In this document: positions 16,165-23,224 of the stretch, in pieces
How the letters are laid out: each line of letters opens with the position of its first letter
How positions within the stretch are numbered: the stretch's first letter is position 1
Assembly (NCBI GenBank): GCA_019424965.1
Contig: JAHYYL010000034.1
Location: 1,254 to 25,236 of the forward strand
Direction of reading: 5' to 3'
DNA length: 23,983 bases
Source of the DNA: Collinsella sp.
Lineage (GTDB): Bacteria; Actinomycetota; Coriobacteriia; Coriobacteriales; Coriobacteriaceae
The notes under the pieces: generated by a model
Told to the model about the DNA's origin: nothing
The model's database searches: none
The model's input: the letters and a program-made list of their open reading frames with translations, nothing else
Program-made: the position numbers and the translations under genes

Positions 16165-17577
16165 ATGACCAAGAACCGCACCGAGGTCGCGGACATCGAC
16201 CGCAGCCTCTACGACTTCACCTACGGCGAGGAGGGATTCGAGCGCCTCGACGCCGGCATCACGCCCGACATCGTGCGCGAGATCAGCGCCAAGAAGGACG
16301 AGCCACAGTGGATGCTCGATCTGCGCTTAAAGTCCCTCGAGATCTTCAATCGTTTTCCCGACCCGACGTGGGGCCCCTCCATCGAGGGCCTGGACATGGA
16401 CAACATCGTCACCTACGTCAAGCCCAACACCGACCAAAAGCACGACTGGGAGTCGGTGCCCGACGACATCAAGAACACCTTTGAGCGCCTGGGCATCCCC
16501 GAGGCCGAGCGCAGCTACCTGGCGGGCGTCGGCGCGCAGTACGACTCCGAGCTGGTCTACCACAACATGCAGGACACCGCGTCCAAGATGGGTATCGTCT
16601 ATTCCGGCATCGAGGAGGCCCTGCACGACCCGCAGTGGGAGCCGCTCATCCACGAGAAGTTTATGACGCTCATCCCGCCCACCGACCACAAGTTTGCGGC
16701 CCTGCACGGCGCCGTATGGTCGGGCGGCTCGTTTGTCTACGTGCCCAAGGGCACCAAGTTGGACTTCCCGCTGCAGAGCTACTTCCGCCTTAACGCCAAG
16801 GGCGCCGGCCAGTTTGAGCACACGCTCATCATCGTCGAGGACGACGCCGACCTGCACTTCATCGAGGGTTGCTCCGCGCCCAAGTACAACGTTGCCAACC
16901 TCCACGCCGGCGCCGTCGAGCTCTTTGTGGGCAAGCGTGCGCACCTGCGCTACTCGACCATCGAGAACTGGTCCAAAAACATGTACAACCTCAACACCAA
17001 GCGTGCGCGCGTGGACGAGGATGGCGACATAGAGTGGATCAGTGGCTCCTTCGGCAGCCACGTGGGCTACCTCTACCCCATGAGTGTGCTCAACGGCCGC
17101 CGCGCCCGGTCGAGCTTTACCGGCATCACCTTTGCCGGCGCCGGGCAGAACCTCGATACCGGCTGTAAGGTCGTGCTCAACGCCCCCGAGACCTCGGCAA
17201 CCGTCGAGACCAAGGGCATCTCCAAGAGCGGCGGCATTCAGACCTTCCGCAGCTCCATCGTGGCCACGCCCAAGGCCGAGGGTTCCAAGGCAACCGTGAG
17301 CTGCCAGTCGCTCATGCTCGACGACCAGAGCCGCTCCGACACCATCCCCGCCATGGACATCCGCGCCAAGAACGTCGACATCGGCCACGAGGCCACCATC
17401 GGCCGCATCGGCGACGACAAGGTGTTCTACCTGATGAGCCGCGGCATCTCGGAGGAAGAGGCCCGCACCATGATCGTCAACGGCTTTGCCAACCCGGTCT
17501 CCAAGGAGCTGCCGCTGGAGTACGCCGTCGAGATGAACAACCTGATCAAGCTCGAGATGGAAGGAGCGATCGGATAA
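16165..17577 (+). CDS. sufB: SufB, Fe-S cluster assembly scaffold
   Basis: A 470-residue scaffold subunit on which nascent [4Fe-4S] clusters form, in complex with SufC and SufD. The length is normal for the family. Characteristic blocks are visible: VPKGTKLDFPLQSYFRLN, LHFIEGCSAPKY (a conserved Cys), NLHAGAVELFV, YSTIENWSKNMYNLNTKR and the C-terminal beta-helix end VFYLMSRGISEEEARTMIVNGF. GGGGCGACGC precedes the ATG. The last base of its TAA is the A of the sufD ATG (TAATG), so sufD is translationally coupled. Confidence 0.95.
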   Translation: MTKNRTEVADIDRSLYDFTYGEEGFERLDAGITPDIVREISAKKDEPQWMLDLRLKSLEIFNRFPDPTWGPSIEGLDMDNIVTYVKPNTDQKHDWESVPDDIKNTFERLGIPEAERSYLAGVGAQYDSELVYHNMQDTASKMGIVYSGIEEALHDPQWEPLIHEKFMTLIPPTDHKFAALHGAVWSGGSFVYVPKGTKLDFPLQSYFRLNAKGAGQFEHTLIIVEDDADLHFIEGCSAPKYNVANLHAGAVELFVGKRAHLRYSTIENWSKNMYNLNTKRARVDEDGDIEWISGSFGSHVGYLYPMSVLNGRRARSSFTGITFAGAGQNLDTGCKVVLNAPETSATVETKGISKSGGIQTFRSSIVATPKAEGSKATVSCQSLMLDDQSRSDTIPAMDIRAKNVDIGHEATIGRIGDDKVFYLMSRGISEEEARTMIVNGFANPVSKELPLEYAVEMNNLIKLEMEGAIG

Positions 17578-18848
17578 TGAAACAGGAAACCAACACCGCT
17601 GCTACCACCCTTGAGCAGGTCAACGCGATGCCGGCTGCCACTTGGGGCTGGCTGAAGATGAATCAGACCAAGCTCGAGCTCTCTGACGAGCTTGCCGCCG
17701 CTCCCGCGGAGGCCGTTGAGGTCGAAGGCTTGGGCGAGCAGTTTATTGGCGTGACAGACGCGTTCGACGCCGCCATGGACGCCATGGCCGAGCGCTTCCC
17801 CGAGCGCCGCTCCTCCGCCCCCGGTGATGCCGCCGACCGCGCCCGCATCACGCCCGAGACCGAGCTCGACGTGCCCGCCACCTCCGTCTACCAGGCCGGC
17901 GCCATCAAGCTCGAGGAGGAGCTCTCCCCTGCTGAAGCCTTCGAAACCGGCATGGGCGAGGCTGCCTACGCCTACTTGGCCGAGCACGCTACCAAGCGCA
18001 TCGTCATCGATGTGCCCGCATACCAGCACGCCACGGTTACCGTGCGTGTGAGCGGTGTCGATGCCGCCGCGGCCATCGCCGCCATCGACGTCGTCGCTCG
18101 CCCGCAGGCAACGCTCGACCTGCATATTGCCCTAGACTCTCCTGTTACCGGCGAGGGTGTCGTGGGCTCCGTGCTACGCGTGTGCGCCCACGAGTACGCC
18201 ACCGTCAACGTGACCTGCACGCAGACACTCGACGACAGCTGGATCGCACTCGACGACACCGGCCTGTTCCTGGACGAGGGCGCGCGCGTCAACGTGCAGC
18301 ACACCGTCCTGGGTGCCGGCGCCAGCGCCACCGGCCTTGCCGGCGACCTGCTGGGCGACACCGCCAAGGTGACCATCGATACCGATTACCTGGGCGCCCG
18401 CGAGCAGGTGCGCGACTTTAACTACGAGCTGCGCCACCGCGGTCGCAAGACCGAGTGCGAGATCGACGCCAACGGCGTGCTGACCGGCACGTCCAAGAAG
18501 GTCTACCGTGGCACCATCGACCTCGTGCACGGCTGCAAGGGTGCAACCGGCACCGAACGCGAGACGGTGCTTTTGGCCAACAAGGGCGTCGACAACAAGA
18601 CCGTTCCCGTCATTCTCTGTGACGAGGACGACGTCGCCGGCAACCACGGCGCCACCATCGGTCACGTCCGCGACGAGCAGCTGTTCTACCTCGCCTGCCG
18701 TGGCCTTGACCAAAACGCCGCCGAGGACCTGTTCATCCGCGCCAAGCTGGAGGACGCCGCGCTTTCCGCCACCGACGAGCGCACCCGCGCCGCCGTCGTC
18801 CGCCTAGGCAACAACCTGATCGACAACTTTGAAGAGGAGCTCGCATGA
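17577..18848 (+). CDS. sufD: SufD, SufB paralogue of the SUF scaffold complex
   Basis: A 423-residue protein that dimerises with SufB and binds SufC; linked to iron acquisition and complex stability. The family core is in the C-terminal half: DFNYELRHRGRKTECEI, RGTIDLVHGCKGATGTE, LLANKGVDNKTVPVILCDEDDVAGNHGATIG and LFYLACRGLDQNAAEDLFI. The N-terminal 120 residues are acidic and Ala-rich, as is common in SufD. The start overlaps the sufB stop, and the end overlaps sufS by 4 nt (ATGA). Confidence 0.93.
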   Translation: MKQETNTAATTLEQVNAMPAATWGWLKMNQTKLELSDELAAAPAEAVEVEGLGEQFIGVTDAFDAAMDAMAERFPERRSSAPGDAADRARITPETELDVPATSVYQAGAIKLEEELSPAEAFETGMGEAAYAYLAEHATKRIVIDVPAYQHATVTVRVSGVDAAAAIAAIDVVARPQATLDLHIALDSPVTGEGVVGSVLRVCAHEYATVNVTCTQTLDDSWIALDDTGLFLDEGARVNVQHTVLGAGASATGLAGDLLGDTAKVTIDTDYLGAREQVRDFNYELRHRGRKTECEIDANGVLTGTSKKVYRGTIDLVHGCKGATGTERETVLLANKGVDNKTVPVILCDEDDVAGNHGATIGHVRDEQLFYLACRGLDQNAAEDLFIRAKLEDAALSATDERTRAAVVRLGNNLIDNFEEELA

Positions 18849-20170
18849 TCGACACCGAGCACGTTAAATGCGATACCTGTACTGCCCCCGAGCCCATGGA
18901 GCTCGACGCCAGCGACGAGGCTTCGCGCTGCTGGCCCACCGTGGACATCGAGACCAACCCCTACAAGGGCCAGTTCCCGCTGTTCCAGCAGCACCCCGAG
19001 ATCGCCTTCCTCGATAGCGCCGCCACCGCGCAGCGCCCTGCCTGTGTGCTCGACGCCGAACGCGACTTCTACCAGCGCATGAACGCCAACCCCCTGCGCG
19101 GCCTGTACTCGCTGTCCGTCGAGGCCACCGACGCCATCGCGAAGGTCCGCCAGCAGATCGCTGACCTCATCGGCGCCTCACAGGCCAACGAGGTCGTCTT
19201 CACCCGCAACACGAGCGAGTCGCTCAACCTGGTCGCTAAGAGCTTTGCGCCCACAGTGCTCGAACCGGGCGACGAGGTCGTCATCACCATTATGGAGCAC
19301 CACTCCAACCTGATTCCGTGGCAGCAGGTCTGCCGCGAAACCGGCGCCAAGCTCGTCTACCTCTACCCCACCAAGACCGGCCAGCTCACCACCGAGGAGG
19401 TTCTTGCCAAGGTGGGTCCCAAGACCAAGATCCTAGCCGTGGGACAGGTCTCCAACGTGCTGGGCGTCGAGAACCCGGTCAAGAACCTCGGCAAACTCGT
19501 GCACAAGTACGGCGGCTACCTGGTCGTCGACGGCGCGCAGTCGCTGCCGCACATGCCGGTCGATGTGGCCGACCTGGGCGCCGACTTCTTTGCCTTTAGT
19601 GCGCACAAGGCCATGGGCCCCATGGGCATCGGCGTGCTGTGGGGCAAGATGGACCTGCTCAACGCCATGCCGCCCATGCTTACCGGCGGTGAGATGATCG
19701 ACTCGGTTACTGAGCAGGACGCCGTCTGGGCTCCCGTCCCCGAGAAGTTCGAGGCCGGCACGCAGGACGCCGCCGGCATCTTCGCCACAGGCGCCGCCCT
19801 CGACTACCTCGTCAACACGGTGGGCTACGAAAACATCCAGGCACGCGAGCAGGCACTCGTCCACTACCTGATGGGCGAGCTCATGCAGCTCGACTTTGTC
19901 CAGATCATCGGCTCAATCTATTGGGATAACCACCACGGTGTCGTGAGCTTTAATGTCAAGGGCATCCACCCGCACGATGTCGCGAGCATCATGGACATGG
20001 ACGGCGTCTGCATCCGCGCCGGTCACCACTGCGCGCAGCCGCTGCTCACCTGGCTGGGCGTCGAGAACCTTGCCTGCTGCCGCGCCAGCGTGGCCTTCTA
20101 CAACGACAAGGCCGACATCGACAAGTTCATCGCCGGCCTGCATCACGTTTGGAGCACATTCAATGGGTAA
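18845..20170 (+). CDS. sufS: SufS, PLP-dependent cysteine desulfurase with N-terminal extension
   Basis: A 441-residue type II cysteine desulfurase that converts cysteine to alanine and hands persulfide sulfur to SufU. The PLP lysine is K255 in FSAHKAMGP, the catalytic cysteine C396 in RAGHHCAQP, and the PLP-contacting segment is VDGAQSLPHMPVD. GAGGAG precedes ATG 18845, supporting a start about 40 residues before the family's usual beginning (FPLFQQHPEIAFLDSAATAQRP, 44 onward). The extra segment contains C9-x2-C12 and C29 and is acidic. It overlaps sufD by 4 nt and sufU by 8 nt, so the three genes are tightly coupled. Confidence 0.93.
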   Translation: MIDTEHVKCDTCTAPEPMELDASDEASRCWPTVDIETNPYKGQFPLFQQHPEIAFLDSAATAQRPACVLDAERDFYQRMNANPLRGLYSLSVEATDAIAKVRQQIADLIGASQANEVVFTRNTSESLNLVAKSFAPTVLEPGDEVVITIMEHHSNLIPWQQVCRETGAKLVYLYPTKTGQLTTEEVLAKVGPKTKILAVGQVSNVLGVENPVKNLGKLVHKYGGYLVVDGAQSLPHMPVDVADLGADFFAFSAHKAMGPMGIGVLWGKMDLLNAMPPMLTGGEMIDSVTEQDAVWAPVPEKFEAGTQDAAGIFATGAALDYLVNTVGYENIQAREQALVHYLMGELMQLDFVQIIGSIYWDNHHGVVSFNVKGIHPHDVASIMDMDGVCIRAGHHCAQPLLTWLGVENLACCRASVAFYNDKADIDKFIAGLHHVWSTFNG

Positions 20171-20597
20171 TCTGTACACCTCCACCACATTTATGGAGCA
20201 CAACTCGCACCCCGACTATAAGTACGAGATGGATGCTCCCACGCACGAGCACGACGGCATCAACCCCAGCTGCGGAGACGAGCTCACCTTGCAGCTGCGT
20301 GTCGAGAACGGCGTGATCGAGGAGGCCTCCTTTACCGGCCACGGCTGCGCCATCAGTCAGGCCAGCGCCGACATCATGGCCGACCTCATCACCGGCGAGA
20401 CGGTCGAGGAAGCGCGTCGCTTGGCAGGGCTCTTCCTCGCCATGATCCGCGGCGAACAGCTCTCCGAGGAGGACCTGGAAGATCTGGACGAGGCCGCCCA
20501 GCTCCAGGACATCTCGCACATGCCCGCCCGCGTCAAATGCGCCGAGCTCGCCTGGCGCACCCTCGACGGCATGCTCGAGGGGCAAGCAAACCAGTAG
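20163..20597 (+). CDS. sufU: SufU, zinc-dependent sulfur acceptor
   Basis: A 144-residue protein starting at ATG 20163 inside the end of sufS. The zinc/sulfur-relay ligands of SufU are all present: C37 and D39 in NPSCGDEL, C62 in GHGCAISQ and C126 in RVKCAELAW. The FTGHGCAISQASADIM block and the inserted helix LEDLDEAAQL are typical of SufU rather than IscU. It accepts persulfide sulfur from SufS and passes it to SufBCD. It is the last gene of the operon, followed by a strong terminator. Confidence 0.93.
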   Translation: MGNLYTSTTFMEHNSHPDYKYEMDAPTHEHDGINPSCGDELTLQLRVENGVIEEASFTGHGCAISQASADIMADLITGETVEEARRLAGLFLAMIRGEQLSEEDLEDLDEAAQLQDISHMPARVKCAELAWRTLDGMLEGQANQ

Positions 20598-20629
20598 CGT
20601 ATGCCCCGAATCCAAGGTTTTTGATTGCC

Positions 20630-20660
20630 GAGCCGCCCGATACGGGCGGCTCTGTTTTTT
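20630..20660 (+). terminator. Rho-independent terminator of the suf operon
   Basis: GAGCCGCCCG and CGGGCGGCTC form a perfect 10-bp stem around an ATA loop, followed by TGTTTTTT. It begins 33 nt after the sufU stop. Confidence 0.92.
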
Positions 20661-21040
20661 CTAATGAGCGCGAACGCACAAAGTCCGCGCGTCCGGCACC
20701 CCGTCTGTCATTTACCACACAGCCAGACGCGAACACGGGCGTTTTCCACAGCACCAAAGGCCTGCGGCAGGGCCACGAGCACGCCTAGCATCGTCCCATG
20801 CCCCATCCAGCTGGGCTCCGATTCGCTTCGCGCCTGCTGCAGACGGGTCCCATAGGGAGCGGCGTGCATTTTTGCGAATATTCAGTACGCCAAGCTGTGT
20901 GTATACGCATCGAAAGCGTTAATCAACGTCTCCAGGCGCATATATAGTGCGTTTTAGAACAAGCATCGTGGTCTCAGGGGCGCAAACATGAGCTTCGGGA
21001 GCGCATCGGCAGGCATAAATAGCTTCGGGGCCCGTATGTT
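20661..21040. other. Non-coding stretch downstream of suf
   Basis: No convincing gene is seen on either strand. The only patterns are AGCTTCGGG repeated at 20991 and 21021 (30-nt spacing), a GAATATTC palindrome (20876-20883) whose context CGAATATTCaGT recurs at 22350, and a flanking GGCGT/ACGCC pair. The right part may belong to the repeat element that follows. Confidence 0.4.
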
Positions 21041-21241
21041 GCAAAATTGCGACGGTAGTGGCAGTACCGCGATGCTGAAAACTCCATTTTTTGCACGGCG
21101 CAGATGGGGGTAGGCACGGGCAAACCCGGACTGAGCCCTTATTTTATGCAAGATGGCGATTGTTCTATGCATATTAAGAAGTGCAGTTGCCGCACCAAGC
21201 TTTTGAACGCTTGTTGCGGCGTATGGACGACCCCATCTGCG
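21041..21241. repeat. Structured non-coding element next to the RAYT gene
   Basis: Two nested units. Unit 1: GCAAAA (21041-21046) with TTTTGC (21089-21094) encloses CGGTA/TACCG (21053-21069). Unit 2: a perfect 11-bp stem CGCAGATGGGG (21099-21109) with CCCCATCTGCG (21231-21241) closes a junction holding three hairpins. These are CGGG-CAAA-CCCG (21117-21128), TATGCAAGA with TCTATGCATA (21145-21173, one bulged A), and GCCGCACCAAGC with GCTTGTTGCGGC (21189-21220, one mismatch). The element ends 15 nt from the transposase stop codon. GTAG (21110-21113) directly precedes the first inner hairpin, as in REP sequences, though a tetramer is weak evidence. It could be a REP-like or MITE-like substrate of the RAYT, or an RNA. 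I cannot test its copy number here. Confidence 0.5.
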
Positions 21242-21255
21242 GCGCACAGGCGACC

Positions 21256-22068
21256 CTACATCACGTTTCCGCCAGTCCGCATCGCCGTCCGCGCGCGGGC
21301 ACGCACAATACGAGAGACGGTACTTTTGCCAATCCCGGTATAGCGCTCAATCTGGCGCACCGTGAAACCGGCATCGTGCAATCCAAAAATAACGGTATCG
21401 CGCTGCGCCGGCGGTGCGGCTTTAACCCCGCGAAGCGGAACCCCGAGTTCCTTAGCCATCTTGCCGGCAAAGGCGTGGCGTTCCCACTCCGTCTCTTTCA
21501 TATCGCCCAGCGCTGGCTCGCCGCCGTCGGGCGTCGAAAGTGAATAGGCAATAAAGCCCTCGGCAGAACCAAAGAGCTCAAGCACGCAAGAAGGATCAGA
21601 AAATCCCCTCGCGACATCAGCCGCGTCACCGTCGTAAGCGCGCAAATGCTCCGCAAAGCTGCTCCAGGGATAACGCTCGATTAGGCCAACGCCCGCCTCC
21701 TGTGGATCGGCGTGTACGGAGCGAATAGCCTCCATCACCTGCCAGTCGGTATCGAGCGAGCGCCGGTCAAAACGGTTCTGGAACAGATGACCTGTGCGCC
21801 CCGTGCGTTTATTGAACCGCCGCGCGTACGTCAAAAGCAGCCGGTGCATCGCCGCGCTCATCGCGTCCTCGTAATCTGCCAGCACCAGATGCACGTGATT
21901 GCCCATAAGACACCAAGCGATAACCGTGACGCCTGCCTCCCGGCAGCAGTCGCGCATCAACTCCAAAAACTCCCACCGGTCTTCATCGCCCTCAAAGATG
22001 AGCTGCTTGCCCGTACCGCGGGCACAGACATGGTAAAAGCCGGTAACCGTTCTCCAAACGCGCTGCAT
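21256..22068 (-). CDS. RAYT-type Y1 (IS200-like) transposase with C-terminal HTH
   Basis: A 270-residue protein starting at ATG 22068 with AAGGGAG 5 nt upstream. The Y1_Tnp (PF01797) core is residues 1-145: FYHVCARGTGKQLIF, the HUH motif NHVHLVL (57-63; His58 and His60), YARRFNKRTGRTGHLFQNRF (81-100) and RYPWSSFAEHL (132-142). In RAYT proteins the catalytic Tyr lies in a helix of the form RYIhxNPvxAGL. Here that helix reads RSVHADPQEAGV, with Ser117 in the Tyr position. Residues 225-260 form a helix-turn-helix (GFTVRQIERYTGIGKSTVSRIV). RAYTs process REP palindromes rather than full insertion sequences. The upstream frame to 22281 lacks a ribosome binding site and coding character. Confidence 0.85.
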   Translation of the reverse strand: MQRVWRTVTGFYHVCARGTGKQLIFEGDEDRWEFLELMRDCCREAGVTVIAWCLMGNHVHLVLADYEDAMSAAMHRLLLTYARRFNKRTGRTGHLFQNRFDRRSLDTDWQVMEAIRSVHADPQEAGVGLIERYPWSSFAEHLRAYDGDAADVARGFSDPSCVLELFGSAEGFIAYSLSTPDGGEPALGDMKETEWERHAFAGKMAKELGVPLRGVKAAPPAQRDTVIFGLHDAGFTVRQIERYTGIGKSTVSRIVRARARTAMRTGGNVM

Positions 22069-22471
22069 GGCGCTCCCTTCGCCGGGATCTGCTTGCCATC
22101 CAATACAGCACGATTGAAGCGTGCCATCAAAACATCCACGCAAAACAATAGACTCGCGCGGCCAAAGGCAGTAAATAGGCGGCGAACGGCACCGTTGCAA
22201 CAGGTCAGCCCCTGCAACGCTTACAAGAGCTGACCAAAAGCTTGCCCAAGACGAACCCCCTCTACGGAAGTTCGCGACCACAGAACATAGAGTTAAACCG
22301 TTTCAATTTAAACTTCCGGACTTCTCGCTACGAAAACTGAGCCGTTCGCCGAATATTCCGTGCATTTCGCGGTATTATAGGGGCTGCATGTCATGTCCCT
22401 TTCGAAGGGTCGCCCGGCAATCGCCAGCCACGACCCCCAGACGGGACGCCAACACGATAGAGAGGAGAGGC
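22069..22471. other. Divergent intergenic region: RAYT leader and scaffold-gene promoter
   Basis: No gene is seen. Near the RAYT side, CGTTGCA (22193-22199) pairs with TGCAACG (22213-22219), and GGTCAG (22203-22208) with CTGACC (22230-22235). The arms interleave like a pseudoknot. Near the scaffold gene, TATTAT (22373-22378) is a candidate -10 about 95 nt before the ATG, without a clear -35. GAATATTC (22351-22358) lies where an activator or the -35 would sit. Confidence 0.4.
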
Positions 22472-23206
22472 ATGCAGTACTCACAGGAAGTGGAGAACAT
22501 GTGCCCCGTTGCCAAGGGTGCATACCACGGCCCCGCACCCATCCCCGAGGAGGGCAAGTGGGTCCAGGCTAAGGAGATTTCCGACATCTCCGGTCTTACG
22601 CACGGTGTGGGTTGGTGCGCACCTCAGCAGGGCGCCTGCAAGCTCACGCTGAACGTCAAGGACGGCATCATCGAGGAGGCCCTCGTTGAGACCATCGGCT
22701 GCTCGGGCATGACCCACTCTGCCGCCATGGCTTCCGAGATCCTTCCCGGTAAGACCATCCTCGAGGCCCTCAACACCGACCTCGTCTGCGACGCCATCAA
22801 CGTTGCTATGCGCGAGATCTTCCTGCAGATCGTTTACGGCCGCAGCCAGACCGCGTTCTCCGAGGGCGGCCTGCCCGTGGGCGCCTCCCTCGACGACCTC
22901 GGCAAGGGCCTTCGCTCTCAGGTCGGCACCATGTTCGGCACCAAGGCCAAGGGCGCTCGTTACCTCGAGCTCGCTCAGGGCTACGTCACCCGCATGGCTC
23001 TCAACGACAAGAACGAGATCATCGCATTCGAGTTCCTGAACCTCGGCAAGTTCACCGACGCCGTCAAGGCCGGCAAGACCCCCGAGGAGGCCATCGCTGG
23101 CGCTATGGGCCACTATGGTCAGTGGGAGAACGCTGCCAAGTACATCGACCCGCGCACCGACGAGGAGACTCACTCCGTCGCCAGCGTGTTCCCGGTTCAC
23201 GAGTAG
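22472..23206 (+). CDS. NifU-like Fe-S cluster assembly scaffold protein
   Basis: A 244-residue protein starting at ATG 22472 with GAGGAGAGG just upstream. The middle resembles the NifU_N/IscU fold: ACKLTLNVKDGIIEEALVE (55-73), IGCSGMTHSAAMASEI (75-90, Cys77 matching the central IscU cysteine) and GKTILEAL (93-100). Other cysteines are C11, C49, C56 and C106; the usual C-terminal third ligand is not evident. About 100 further residues (KGARYLELAQGYVTRMAL onward) are specific to this subfamily. The family is annotated as a cluster assembly scaffold and occurs beside GGGtGRT genes, as here. Codon choice favours GCT, GGT and CTC more than the suf genes, suggesting high expression. Confidence 0.8.
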   Translation: MQYSQEVENMCPVAKGAYHGPAPIPEEGKWVQAKEISDISGLTHGVGWCAPQQGACKLTLNVKDGIIEEALVETIGCSGMTHSAAMASEILPGKTILEALNTDLVCDAINVAMREIFLQIVYGRSQTAFSEGGLPVGASLDDLGKGLRSQVGTMFGTKAKGARYLELAQGYVTRMALNDKNEIIAFEFLNLGKFTDAVKAGKTPEEAIAGAMGHYGQWENAAKYIDPRTDEETHSVASVFPVHE

Positions 23207-23224
23207 AAAGGGAGGGAAATAACT

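Noticed and set aside
16327..17388. 353-residue minus-strand frame inside sufB
   Set aside because: Antisense shadow of a strongly supported gene; composition is typical of a codon-bias artefact.
20954..21247. 97-residue minus-strand frame across the structured element
   Set aside because: It has no ribosome binding site and follows the repeat arms exactly. The RNA/DNA structure explains the sequence better, so I do not call it a gene.
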